Assembly (NCBI RefSeq): GCF_016859285.1
Contig: NC_053401.1
Location: 2,456,969-2,520,968 of the forward strand
Direction: 5' to 3'
DNA length: 64,000 nt
Source of the DNA: Xiphias gladius
Lineage: Eukaryota; Chordata; Actinopteri; Istiophoriformes; Xiphiidae
The translations under genes and the position numbers were made by a program. The notes beneath the pieces are model-generated. The model had not been told where the DNA came from. It saw only the letters and a list, made by a program, of their open reading frames with translations, and did no database searches. Positions 1 to 12,254 of this stretch are shown here, one piece after another. The first letter of the stretch is position 1; each line of letters starts with the position of its first letter.

Positions 1-54
1 TAGAAGAAATGTCCAAAGTAATACCCACTGAGCGGAATGAGGATGCGTGAGGAT

Positions 55-262
55 GCATGGTTTTCAGTTTTAAGCAAAAGTTTTTCTCAAAAGGGAAATT
101 TTGCTGCTTTTCTCAGTCTCATGTGGTTTGTAAACTGAATGTCTTTGGGCGCTGGGCTGCTCGTAAAAACACACTCGGAGACGTCACCTTGGCCTCTGTC
201 AAGATACAATGGACATTCCAAAAGGTGGTACAGTTAATCCATGGATTGAGAAAACAATCAGC
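55..262 (-). mobile_element. R1 copy, truncated
   Basis: Antisense core recognisable from TGCTGCTTTTCTCAGTCTCA, CTGAATGTCTTTGGG and GACGTCACCTTGGCCTCTG; the terminal repeat is missing. Confidence 0.55.
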
Positions 263-448
263 GGATCGAGCCATGGTGAAAATAATTCTTAGTTCCAGCC
301 CTTATACGTACTGGACCTGTACTTCTCATACCACCAATCTGCATCTGTGCAATCTTCCTCACGGCCCTCATTTAAAATACTAGGAAGGACTTTGCTATTG
401 GAGAATATCAGTTTCTCTCTCTGCGGCTTTCATCAAACAACAAAAGTG

Positions 449-755
449 AGGCCGCAACTAACGACTGTTCATAAGTGATTCATTTGCCAATTATTTTCTC
501 AATGAACTGTTTTGTCTGCACAGTGAAATAAAACAGTGAAAACGGTTCATTGAAACTTCCCACGGTCCAAGGTGAAACGTTCACATGGATTTTTTTTGTC
601 CGACCAACAGTCTAGAATCCAAAGATTTTCACTTCACTATCACGTGTGACAAAGAAAAGCCTTAAATCCTCACATTTAAGAAGCTGACAAACGTTTGGCC
701 ACTTTGCTTGGAAAATTTTTTTTTTTTTTTTTCCAGCCGATCAATTACAGTATAA
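449..755 (+). mobile_element. R1 copy
   Basis: Starts GGCCGCAACTAACGACTGTT; the core GTCCGACCAACAGTCTAGAA and TCACATTTAAGAAGCTGACA are clear; the right end is diluted by a poly-T run. Confidence 0.65.
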
Positions 756-1485
756 AGTCAAAGTAATTATTGATATAAACTTTCAGTAATTAAAAAGAAA
801 AATGCTCTTAAGCTGACAATAAATATTTAATTTGGACAAAAGCTCAGCTCTGATACAGTCTACTTGACGTCAGTTGATCCAGTTCACAATGACAGAAAAG
901 CGTTTAATGGAAGAAACCACAAACTGTCAACAAAAACGACATGTCAGCTGGGATGTGCACAGGTGCATTAATCCATATAGGGCACAAATCAACGTAAAGT
1001 GCTTTGGAATGTGTGTGTGGTGTTTAACATACCGAGGTCTGTGTGGTTTTGAGGTTAGACTGAAGCGGGAGAGGAATGGTCTCACTTGTAAAGCTGCTAT
1101 AGAAGCTCATTGTGTTTATCACACACACAAAAACAGCAACCTGGCAGCATGGAAGGGAGGCAACGGTGCAGTCGCGCTGTGAGCGACACGATCAACCAGA
1201 CAAACTGCACGTATGTGCGCAGCAGGGTCTGAAGTTAACTTTGTGAAGGAAAAGGTTTTATCAACCAAACGTTGGGAGGCCCTGGTCTTGTCAGATGTTA
1301 AAGGTGAAACAAAGCGGGAGCTGCAGCTTTGGCCTCATCCTGTTTGATTAGAACAGACCCTCTGACCATAATGCTTAGTGTGAACGCCTGTTTGCTCTCT
1401 CTGTACCCGTTGGCATTGGTAGGACATTAATTCTTGCCATTTATCCACAGCTTTGGATCTACTGTGGACAAACGGCGGCCCTCGG

Positions 1486-4014
1486 TCATGCGAAGCCCTG
1501 ACTTCCCTTTCTGATGACCACTTCCTCTCCTGAGGCCAGCTTCCTATACAGTTGTGACAGTTCATCGGGTCTTGGCGCCTGCGACTCCGGCGTGCAGGGG
1601 ATATCGAAGTCGGACGACGCCTGAGACTCTGACAGCTCCTCCGGCTCTGATGGGAGGACTGGACCGTCGCTCTCTTTCTTCTGAGACATGGTGCTGGGCC
1701 TCGCGTCTCCCTGTTCCCGCCCCCCCTGCTCTGGTTGGAGGATCAAGGTGTCGGGTAAGCACGAGTCCATGTTCTGGGAGGAATGATTGGACTGAGAGGC
1801 GGACAGCGTCAGGCTGAAGTTTTCGTTGTTGTCTGGAGTTTCTTCTTCGTCATCGCTGAACAGTTCGGGCGTCTGGGAGCCCGTCACCCTGGAGGGGGAG
1901 GTGGTAGTGTTGGAGCAGCAGGATTGTGATTGGCTGGTCTGGCTGTCAGTCAAGATTTCTGCAGTAAAGAAGTCCTCCCATTTCGGATTGTGCGAAGCCT
2001 CTTTGCTTTCCTCCTTCATCTTCTTTTCCTCAGGGTCTTCATTCCTCTGTCCTTCTTTTATCACCTCCTCCTCCATGGGCTTTGTGTCCCCCTGTTCCTC
2101 ATGCTCTTCTTCCTCCTCGTCCTCGTCCTCACCATTGGACTCAGTGCAGTCAACGTAGTTGCGTGCAACAGACTGTGCGTCGGTGATTGCCAGAGGTAAC
2201 GGCTCCTCCACACACACAGGGGGTGCTGTTCTCTGAGGGCTCTGAATTCTCTCTGAAATGAGCAAATTAAGAAAACGTCAATTTCGTAAATAATCAATGC
2301 ATAAAAAAAAAAAAAAAAAAAGTTCAACCTGCAACAACTGATTTTTTTTGGGGCAGCAGAAACAAGATGTGATGAACTTGTTAGCAGATAGTTGCTTATT
2401 TCCACATCGAGCAGTTACAGAGCAACATGATGATTCCTCTGGAGTTGTGTTTGTATCCACCTGATGAATCTAGGTCCAGTATCCCCTCCCTTTTAGCTCT
2501 GGTTTTGGCCTCGAAAGAGGGGCCGGTATACTCTGTCAGACCAGCATGTCAGATGGTGGGACAGCTTCGGAAACAACGCCCCCCCCCCATAACATCCCGG
2601 AACAGACGATCCGACATTCACATCCACTGCGCACTGTGATTGGTCAGGTGAGAGAGTACGCTGGGTTGGAACTTGAGACTTTTTTCATTTGTTACACCAT
2701 GAATGTCTGAGAGACTGTCTGAAAATTGTCAGCGTCATCCCCATATTAAACGATGCTGCGTCTCTCCCCTCGACGGCCAGCTTTTCACTCCACCTTCCAC
2801 TGTGGCCGTCAACCGTAAACTCCCTTGATTTCCAGCGTGGTGGGACGGCGCGTCTTGCGAACTAGTCCTGACCCCGGGCGTAACCCGGCCCCCGTGGTGC
2901 GAAAAGACAGCTGTCACGGAGAGGGTGGAGATGCAGTGTCGTTTAAAAACAGGAACAACGCTGCATATTTTCAGACAAGTGTGTCCGGGAGGACATTCAT
3001 AGTGTTGCATTCAGATGTTCACATGAAACGTGAGAGAAATTACAGGAGGAATAAAAGAGAGCGCTGAGAGTCAAGTTCAAACCCAGCGTACTTCCTGTCC
3101 TCTGCACGGCTGACTCATCGGTGTGAAGTGGGCTTTGTAAGGTTGTTTTGGGAGTTAAGTTCTGAACCTCCTGTATTGGACCAACCAACAATTGTCATAT
3201 TGTCAACTGACACGTTAGAAAAATATGGATTGTAGTAAATAAAGGTGACAGTGGCTTTAAGTGTTGCACCTTTTTTTACTTCGGGGTTCAGCCCCGTCTT
3301 CCTCCTCACTGGTGCCAGGGCCAGCCCGTCAAACAGGTCGTCGTCGCTCCCTGAGTCTGAAAACAGAAAAAAAACACATTTAAACATAAAGCTGCAACGA
3401 ACTTATTTTTCATCATCAAATATTCCGCCAAGTGTTTGTGGTTTGCTCATTAATATATGTATCTATACCTATATCAAGATACAGGTATAGAAACATACCT
3501 ATAGATCTCTAGAGATGTATCTATGTGTGTAATATCTTTCTGTAAACTGTCAGCCATTGTACCTCTGAATTAATGAAGAAAAGGTATTTCATATGTTCCC
3601 ATCGTAAATGACCTCTAATCTGACATTTTATCATCGCATTTCTATTTTTACCACCACTTCAACTGAATTTGAGTCGTATGCTTTTGTGACCAGATTTGAT
3701 GCTGAGGGCACAAAAATACTACGACATAGGTCAATCTGCAAGACGTTCAGTAAAAACCGACATCACTGTATCGTGGGTTGGCGCTGGAGGTGCTTTGAAC
3801 CATCTAATTTCAATCATTCTTCAGTGCCTGTTTGATGTGTGGAGGGACCAGGTGGAAATGGGGTCTGAGCGTGTTCGAACAAAGTTAGAATGCACATAGA
3901 GCGTTCTGCAAATTTCTGTAAATCATACCATTTACATTTCATATACCATAGGGTGACAGGCATCACAGCTACAGGGGCCGTCACACATGTTTCTGTGGGG
4001 AGCACCTGTCACGG

Positions 4015-4048
<34 letters not shown>

Positions 4049-6243
4049 ATTTGTGTCACCGTATGTAGGTTGCTCCACCCTGCTGCGTTTGAGGACTCCC
4101 AGAGGTTTGTAAATCGACGCTGCCTGATCAGACTGGTTCCTGCACATCAGCTTCAACCTGGTCAGACACACACAGTCAGTGTCATCAGGTTCGATAAGAG
4201 TTCAGTCATTTATGTAAACATTTATCACATTTTTGAAACTTTGGTTCTTCCACCAAAATGGTATCTTTGTGCATTTTATGTACTGAATTGAATTTTGTAA
4301 TTTTTGTCGAGCAAAAGCCCTGTAAAATAATTCTAAAATATTCCCATAGTTTATGAAGCACCTGGTAGGATTTGGTGACTTTACAGTTACCTTCACATAT
4401 TTTGACACCAAATTAACGAGTGAGCATGTCCATCACAAACAAATTTGTTCAGTAGAATTATCTAAAAGGAATGAAACTTCGCTTACATCCGTGTAACCTC
4501 AGCCAGTGTCCGACCAACAGGTATGACACTGGGGTAGATGTTGACTGGTTGAAGATACGTCAAGAAGTCTTTAAGCTGAAAATGAAGACAAACATTACGA
4601 GCATCACTCCACCTGTGAATGGGTGGATGAACAAAACAAACAAATCTACTTATCTAGTTTTCTTAACCAGATTTAACTTTTTAAAGTAAAAAAATAAAAA
4701 TGTATATATAATTATTTCTAATGTTTACTGTTAAGCCACTCTGATTTTAAACCTATGATTTAAAATTTTTTTGGACGGCTGATAATATAAACAAAAGGCA
4801 CCAAATCAGTGCTGAATCCAACAATTATTTTCATTATCAATTGAATGAGCATTTTGTCTGTTTGATTTCCCACAGTCCAAGCTGGTATTTTTAACAGTGA
4901 GCAGTCCCAAAGATATTCAGATTACTAACATTTACAAAAATAAAAAAGCAAATTTTAGAGGCTTGATACAGCAAATATTTGGTATTTTTGTTTAACAGTT
5001 ATTCAATTATTTAGTCAACTAATCGATTAATCGACTATAGAGCTATAGCAGCTCTACTCCAAATTACAAGCTTCTTTCACTCTTGTCAGGATAGAAAAAC
5101 AAAAAAAAACAAAAAAAAAACAAAACAAACTCTCCCTATTAAGACTCAGCATGGTGGTAAAACATAATTAGCTGAGCTTCAGGGTATTACCATAGATATT
5201 TAGTATGGCTCTGATCAGTTAAACAATAAATATCTAATTAAACAAACCACATTGCCAGGAGTAGTTCTGGGACCATATTCACAAAAACAGCCTAAGGCTA
5301 AACGTAACTCCTAAAAATAAAACGTGTGTCAGCCCTTTCTAGTTTAACCCTGGTCTGAGGGAGGGTAGAGGCAGTCCAGAGGACTCCTAAGACACTAAGA
5401 CCTACCCACAATCAATCAGCTGCCGCAGGTCATTTACCTTGTGGCGCCAAAGTTTTAGAATACGACAACGATAAAACAACCCATCAACAGAGGAAGAGTT
5501 GTTCATTCAACCGCAAAACATATCGCATGCAGATACAACACTTAACATGGAAACATTTCATTTTGTGTTGTGTATGAAATCTTTGACAGTTTCTATTTGC
5601 GCTCCTGTGTATTCATGAGTACGACTTCACATCAGTGTTTAAGTCAATTCATACTAAAATAAAGTGTCTCTCAGAAGCTTTGTGAATAGCTCTTCAGAGG
5701 AAGCTCTCGGTGCCGTAAAAGAAGAGTCCTAGTGGTAAGATAGTAGTGGTGCTTTGTGAATACGGCCCCGAGTCTTAATAAAAACCTCACATTAAACTCA
5801 CGAGTGAACAAAATAATGACTTGTCTATCCACAGCCACATAACTCTGGTTAATTACATTAAAATTAAAATAAATAAAGAATCAAAGTACCTCAGAGTAGG
5901 AGGAGTGGAAACTGAAACAGGCTCTGTAGGAACTGGTTCCTGTTCTGAAAAACATCAAAGACGCTAATTTAGTCCTCGTAGGAAACGATCTAAATGTGAT
6001 TTCTAGTGAATTCTTCAAGCGTCCTCATTTATCTATCGCGTCATCCGGCTGAATGTGACCAAGAGTTAACATTTCTGCAGACTGAGACATCTGAAACGGC
6101 TGTTACCTTATTACAACGTTGGTCTTCTTGGTTCTCTCTCCGAACCACATGGTGGACGGTTTAATACTGATGATACGAAGAGGAGTCCCGTCAGTGGCTG
6201 TACAACCACATGGCAGCCTGTTGCTTTGGAAATACTCCTCATC

Positions 6244-6284
<41 letters not shown>

Positions 6285-6461
6285 ACATAATGACATCCTT
6301 TCTCATGAATGAACTTTTTAAAAGGAGCAGTTCAACATTTACTCACTTTCTTGCAGAGTTAATGAGAGGAGAGGGTGTGTTAATTAATCAGCTTCAGAGA
6401 AGCTGGTAGGTGGAATTTTGTTACCTCTGGACAGAGCCGGGCTAGCTGAGGGAAAGCCTGG

Positions 6462-6493
<32 letters not shown>

Positions 6494-7113
6494 ACGTGGC
6501 TAAAGTGGGACCTTTGGGTGTCGACAGGCATGAATCTGTGTCCGGCGATCCGTCGTCACATAGCTCAGGATCTCTGGCATCTTCTTGAACATCGCCAGAT
6601 TTTTGACATGGACCTGTGGGGGAAAATTACACAACAGCATGTATAAAACTTCAGTTGTGCTTTTACACTCTATGGATTTGTACATGAAAAGACATACGTT
6701 AGTGTAGTCAAGTGTGTAAAGCCCCGTTCGGACTGGATTTGTGTCCCATGGGGAGGTGGGGGGATTTTAACATTACCAAGCAAGTTCTGGAGGCGACTTT
6801 TCTCTATAATTTTTAATAAGATTTATGGACGTTTCTTCGTGATGGAAATCAGCGACAACAATGTCCTCGGGAAGTGCGAGTGAATAATATCAAAGTGATG
6901 TTTCTTGTCTGTTTTTTTCAGATTTGAGTTGTCAATTATGAATCCCGTTCGAACGGGGCTTGTCTGTCACCTGTGTGTTGAACTCTTCTCCCAGGTTGGT
7001 GAACAAGTATTCATATCCGTACGCAGCTTTACAGTTGAGCCACACGACATGATAGGAACTCTGACGGATCCAGTTTCCAATAAGCTGTGAGATACCGTTC
7101 AGACAGACCTCCT

Positions 7114-7187
<74 letters not shown>

Positions 7188-8887
7188 TACATCCTTGACA
7201 GTCATCAGTTAAAAGTAGCATGTAAGAAAACATATATTAAATATTAAAATGGTTCCAACAAAAATGCACATTAAAATCACAGAAAACTGACTCATTCTCA
7301 GTGATCTTATGAGTTTTTCCAATGAGCTTCCCATCACTGTGACTGTTCTATGACTTTCTGTAACTAAGAGAAAACACGTCGATAACCTAAAATGTTTTCC
7401 CTCTTGATTGTCTTTGCAGTTGTTAAATAAGGTAAGAAAAACAAGAATTAGAAATGAATTGAATTGAATTTATGTTGCATATTAAGTGGATAGCGAAGCC
7501 AGTTACGATTGTGTTGGCCTTTGGACTGAATATGTAACATATCAGATGTGGACCAATGAACTTTGATCCAGGTACATTATAGAAAAACTGAAAAACATGT
7601 TCACGATCAAATAATGTACATTTTTATTTTCAGGAGAGAAAAAAAATCTATGTCATTGCTTATTTCTCAGCAACAGGGCGTGTGTATGTGGGTTGTTTTT
7701 TTGTTTGTTTTTTAAAAAAAAAATCATTAACATCATCTGCAGGTGAGTGTATTTTATGCAATTGTGATTTGTGATCTTGTTATTTTTTTGTTATTTTTTC
7801 TTGTTATTTTGTAATGAAAGAAAATGTTTGAAAAGCCTTTCATGAGGGTCTTTCCACTGAGTTGCCGGTTAGTGAGGTAAATCTGGCTGGAATAGATGTC
7901 GTTTGTGGTGCTGCTGAACTGTATTGCTTCATTATCACGGAGAGGTGTTTCTGCTGGAGTGGACAAAATAATAGAAACACCTGTCGGTGTAATGCAGTAC
8001 AGTTCAACAGCACCACAAACTACATGCTCCAAAATGACCACCCAGTTGAATCAACAACTCTTTCAAACAGTTTCAATCAAAACCGAACATCATAACCTTC
8101 ATGAAGGAGGATTCGTTGCAGGACTGTTGCATTAGTTTTTACCTTAGCGTACCTAATAAACTGGCAACTGAGTGTATATGCTACTATAATTGGAAATTAT
8201 AAGTTAATTGTAAAAAAAAAAAAAAATCCTTACTATCCCTGTCTAGAATACAGCTTTAAAAAGTCTTCATATTCCAGGAATCCCACAGTAAATAAACCTT
8301 ATTTAAAATCAAAAATAAATAAACAAGTAAGTAACTCACCCGCGTGGGTATTTGATAGAAGCGTCGGTCATAGAAAGTGGAGTCCAGATACACAGTCTGA
8401 ATATCTTTGACCCTGTGGAACATGAAACAGTGTGGAGAACTTTTTGAAGATGCAAACGGAAGAAACAAAACGCTTTTTCAAGCAATTTCAGCGCTGTTTA
8501 TAGAGGAAAGTGAGCACTTTCCAAAAAAGTAAACCAATAATCCACTAATCCAATACAGTGAATCATGAGCTAGAAAGGTCAAAGTAGGCTTATACAGGGA
8601 GATTTAAGTTTAACAAGTGGGATTCGATTCTTGGGTTTGTGAGGGAAAATGTTAACTTAAATCTAACAATCTGATTTTTCCAAAGAAATGATCAAATCCC
8701 TAAACATTGACTGCCTGTCGGTCTTCCCCAGCACTGCCGTTACTGTTGAGACAGGAAACAGTGAGGGTTTTCATCGGAGACCGACCTGCTGCCAGAGTGT
8801 AGATGTTCTATCCTGGACGCCTGTCCAATGGACAACCTGAAGTCTCCTGTATACAACACGTTTCCCTTGGAACCCTCAAACAGGAAC

Positions 8888-8972
<85 letters not shown>

Positions 8973-11900
8973 CACACAAACCATTTCATGCTTTGACTTT
9001 TCCATTAGATTTCATAGCACTTGTTTGTGAAGTGGGACTGTCACTTTTTTTTTTCTTTTGACCTGCTTGAATTCAAAATTTAAAGTCTACAACAGCCTGT
9101 CTGAAGGCATTTGCCTTGTGGTCCAGCTCTTAATATCCCCCATCAGCCCAGTGCATGTCCTGTCGACCTCTCGGTAAACTCATCTAATAAATAAAAACAG
9201 AGGATGACGCCACAGGCAAAGCTGAGCTGAGCGACAGCGTGTGGAAATACTTTAGGTTCTTCACCACAAATGGCAAAACTGTCAACCGAGATAAGACAGT
9301 ACATAGAAAATAGTAGATCTATTTTCTTTGTCTCTGATTTTATTTTTATTAATTTTTATTCATATCATATCAATAACGTCAGCTTATAAACGTAATAGTT
9401 TTGAACAAGGACTTTATGGTATTTAGATCAAGTTGCTCATGAAAAGTAAGTTGTGTCAGATTAAGTGGCTGGCTACAGCTGTCATTTACATATTTAAATC
9501 AACATTTAGGTAGTCCTAAATCAGTACCGGATCAGACTCTGGATCAGCAGATACTTAATGTTAAAGGACTGGGATCTGGGCCAAAAAAAAAAAAAAAACG
9601 TGAACAGACTTCACTGTTTTCATTCTAAAAGAATCTGCTCCGGCTGGTTGATCTTTTGTCTATAAAATGCCAGAAAAATGTGAAAAAAAAAAAAAAATGC
9701 CTGTTAGAATTTCCCACAGAACAAGGTGAGACCTTCAAATGTCTTGTTTTGTCAGACCAACAGTCAAAAATCCAGAAATCTTCAGTTTACTATCAGGTGT
9801 AACAAAGAAAAGCATCAAACCTTCAAGCTTGAGAAGTTAGAAACAGCAAATGTTTGACATTCTGCTTAAAAACATGAAATGATGAAATTATTATTTGATT
9901 ATCAAAGTAACATGCATATGAATTATCTGTCAACAGACTATTCAGTAAATCAACTAACCAATGCAGCTCTACATTGAATAGTTACGATGACATGATCATG
10001 TCTATATTTCCCCCAAAACTCTCCATGCTGCTTTGTGGCAAAATATAAAAGACATGGCAGATCAGAGAGTGTTTAAGAATGATTTAACTCACATAACCGA
10101 GCCGGGACAGTGACCTGCAGGGAGCAACGTCACCAGTATCTCTTCTTTCTGTCACACACACAAAAAACAAAACAGACAGGATGGTAAAGAAAACATGCTG
10201 CAGCATATGCATGAGAGGTTTCATCTACACCTACATGTCCAACTGAAGGTTACTTCTTTCAGGAAAGTACGGAAACAAGAGAGAAACACGTTGAGAGGAA
10301 ATAACTGGGAGCACAAACACCATGACCTGTCGGCTACTATGTGATCCCTCTACCCGACAACTGGAACCTTTATCAAAGCCAGAGAAAATGAGGAAATAAT
10401 CAGTTTATACCTCTCCTGTTGCCTCGTCCACTATGGAAATCTGAGTTGGGCTCTCCAGCTCCAACGGAACCTGAACAGATCATTGATCGGGACAGAAATC
10501 CATCGTATAAGCAACAAAAGTTCCATTTTCACCACCCACAGCATCTGACGCCTCAAAATACCACCAGAGTGACGGAGTAATAGAGGGGACTTACAATGTA
10601 TTCCTCCCAGAAAGCGTACTTTGAACTGTTCAGCAGAAGCTCTTTGGTCACGAAGGAGCAGTACAGCCGGACTGTACGACTGCAACAAAAAGAGAACGCG
10701 GGGCGAACGTCTTCAGTTCAGTATGTATGGTATGCTGTCGTAACTTGTTTGTTTGTTAAATCACTGCTGCCGGACATGACGGCTGCTTACTTGTCTGGTT
10801 GACCTCCGTGCTAAGGTCAGGGATTTTGAGACACACCCAGTATGTGTGGACAGTGCTTCACTGTACACTGGAGGCAAGAGTTTTTGTACGAGCAGGATAA
10901 ATACATCTGTTTATTAACGTCTTTCTCAGATGCATACTTCAATTTTTTTTTGACTAATACAGGGCCCTTTTTTTAAACGGACATGCCGAATGTAAAATTG
11001 ATTACATGAGGCAAACCTGGGGAAGAGCATTGTCAAGGTAAACTTCTTTTCTTTCGTTTTGTTTGACTAACACGTCTAACACAAGGTCCACTTTTTTTTC
11101 ACCTCAATAAAAAGTGCGCAAACTCCATCTGATGATGAAGGCCACAGGATGTGGCTGAAAGCTTCAGAGAAAAGGGCAAGTAAGTGGACCTTGTGGTGAG
11201 AATTTTCTCCGCTGTTTCTAACGTCAAGAAAGAACCTTACAGCTCAAGTCCGGTACGTTCATTTTCAGGACAAACTTTTAATGCCAATAATGCTCCTTTC
11301 CTATGGAAACCCATTTACACCAGTAAAAGGAAAAATAAGGAAGAAAAGACAGTCATGGTAAAAATAATTGCTCATGGTACGTCAGAAGTTTGACTGATAG
11401 TTTGTAAATTATGATATAAAAAGTCAAAATATAAGTTTAGTAAGTTAATATTTGGACTTTTTATCCGGCAGCAAGTCAAACTTCTGCCTAAAAGTTTGTT
11501 CTGAAAATTACTAAGTCAAAATTTAGACAAAATTATGATAAAAAGTCAAAGTTATGAACATAAAAACCAATACTCTGATTTACTAAATCCAAATTATGTG
11601 ATAAGCAGTCAAAATATAGACTAATGAGGTTTGACTCTTTCATAATTTAGACTTTTTTTAATCACAAACTGACTTAATAAGTCAAAATTTGTCTTAGTAT
11701 GTGACAAAATCAGACTTTTTAGGCTCATAATTTTGACTTTTTAAATCAAATCATTTTCACCTTCTCTGTACAACTCTTGACATACCAAGTCATATTTGTC
11801 GAGATACCGTGAGCATTTTTTTTTTTTTCCCATCATGACTAACTTCTTCATTTTCTTTCCCCATATCTCTCAGGATGATTTGTGATGAGATGTCACTGCG

Positions 11901-12254
11901 GGGTCAATGAACTGCCCTCACCTGGACTGCAGCTTTCTCTTCAGCAGAGGTCCTTTCAGTCCTTTCATGTGATCTGGTGGAGAGTGATAACACCGAGGTG
12001 AGACTGATATAAACGGCGGGGGGGGAAACCTGCCGTCATGAGGCTCTGTAAATTGCAGCCACTGACACAATACAGCGTAGATCTTATAGACTTTAACCAG
12101 CAGCCGTGGCTGCCGAGGGGGATGCTAGCTAGCTGCCAGGCTCACCTTTGTGGCAGTGAGAGAGGAAATACGCCCGGGAATGTAAATTCTCCCTGTCGAA
12201 CCGGTCCAGAGAAAGTGTAGGATACTCCTTCATTCGGCCTGCAAACGTACTCAT
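1486..12254 (-). CDS. dclre1c: Artemis nuclease, 15 coding exons, complete CDS
   Basis: Artemis is a metallo-beta-lactamase/beta-CASP nuclease that opens hairpins and trims DNA ends in non-homologous end joining and V(D)J recombination. Coding exons in transcript order: 12254-12146, 11973-11922, 10679-10595, 10470-10411, 10148-10093, 8887-8786, 8412-8340, 7111-6971, 6613-6512, 6243-6107, 5944-5890, 4575-4487, 4157-4060, 3356-3270, 2252-1486. They total 2013 nt in one frame, 670 residues (human about 692). All junctions are GT/AG and phases agree. Active-site residues fall at human numbering: SHCHKDHMKGL (H33, H35, D37, H38), GHCPGS (H115), YTGDFR (D136), YLDSTF (D165), HACRHP (H254). The C-terminal exon has an acidic run, a ligase IV-type motif KWEDFF (W507, F510, F511) and a conserved tail near [11 protein letters not shown]. 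The donor at 3270 was chosen because the closer GTAAAA donor at 3279 breaks phase. Start ATG matches the human N-terminus. Confidence 0.96.
4820..5056 (+). mobile_element. R1 copy in dclre1c intron
   Basis: Starts CAATTATTTTCATTATC and ends CTAATCGATTAATCGACTAT then GCAGCTCTA; somewhat shortened core. Confidence 0.65.
6246..6281. repeat. (CA)n microsatellite at dclre1c acceptor
   Basis: Minus-strand (TG)n directly adjoining the TAG acceptor of the exon at 6107-6243. Confidence 0.97.
6720..6960. mobile_element. GCCCC-ended inverted-repeat element, short copy in dclre1c intron
   Basis: Left end AGCCCCGTTCGGACTGGATT at 6720-6739 and right end AATCCCGTTCGAACGGGGCT at 6941-6960 form a 20 bp terminal inverted repeat with 17 of 20 matches. 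The 241 bp element is non-coding. Its right edge is 10 bp from the 5' splice site of the dclre1c exon at 6971-7111. Confidence 0.8.
7116..7186. repeat. (CA)n microsatellite at dclre1c acceptor
   Basis: On the minus strand a (TG)n tract of 71 bp ends 5 bp before the exon at 6971-7111. Confidence 0.98.
7855..8174. mobile_element. Hairpin-forming inverted-repeat element in dclre1c intron
   Basis: Terminal inverted repeats are CACTGAGTTGCCGGTTAGT (from 7855) and AATAAACTGGCAACTGAGTG (ending 8174). Inside, TTTGTGGTGCTGCTGAACTG (7902-7921) is mirrored at about 8000-8019, and AGGTGTTTCT (7943) is mirrored by AGAAACACCT (7973). The whole element can fold into a long near-palindromic stem on either strand. 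No coding capacity. Confidence 0.75.
8890..8968. repeat. (CA)n microsatellite at dclre1c acceptor
   Basis: On the minus strand the (TG)n tract of 79 bp runs straight into the AG of the exon at 8786-8887 with no separate pyrimidine tract. Confidence 0.98.
9610..9972 (+). mobile_element. R1 copy in dclre1c intron
   Basis: Core GTCAGACCAACAGTCAAAAA and CCTTCAAGCTTGAGAAGTTA are present; right end AATGCAGCTCT. Confidence 0.65.
11390..11770. repeat. Degenerate AAGTCAAAATTATGA-type repeat tract
   Basis: The motif AAAAAGTCAAAATTATGA and its reverse complement recur irregularly at least ten times (e.g. near 11420, 11508, 11532, 11599, 11680, 11730). The tract lies in dclre1c intron 2. Confidence 0.55.

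Larger units (their letters stand above)
1..1485. other. dclre1c 3' flank and probable 3' UTR
   Basis: No coding exon is supportable. The right part, next to the stop at 1486, must include the dclre1c 3' UTR, but I see no clean minus-strand AATAAA close to it; a weaker ATTAAA (plus TTTAAT near 826-831) is the only candidate noticed. The left part is occupied by two copies of the dispersed inverted-repeat family. Confidence 0.5.

Noticed and set aside
1554-2405. Plus- and minus-strand frames of 66-114 codons overlapping the dclre1c last exon
   Set aside because: Shadows of the Ser/Glu-rich coding sequence; the minus frame at 1486-2252 alone continues the protein.
3270-3279. GTAAAA at 3279 as donor of the penultimate dclre1c exon
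   Set aside because: It leaves phase 0 while the last exon needs one carried base; GGTGCAA at 3269 gives the right phase.
8740-9061. Several overlapping open frames of 65-80 codons made of Cys-Val or Thr-His repeats
   Set aside because: They are readings of the (CA)n tract at 8890-8968 plus bits of the dclre1c exon; same for 42496-42715 and similar frames elsewhere.
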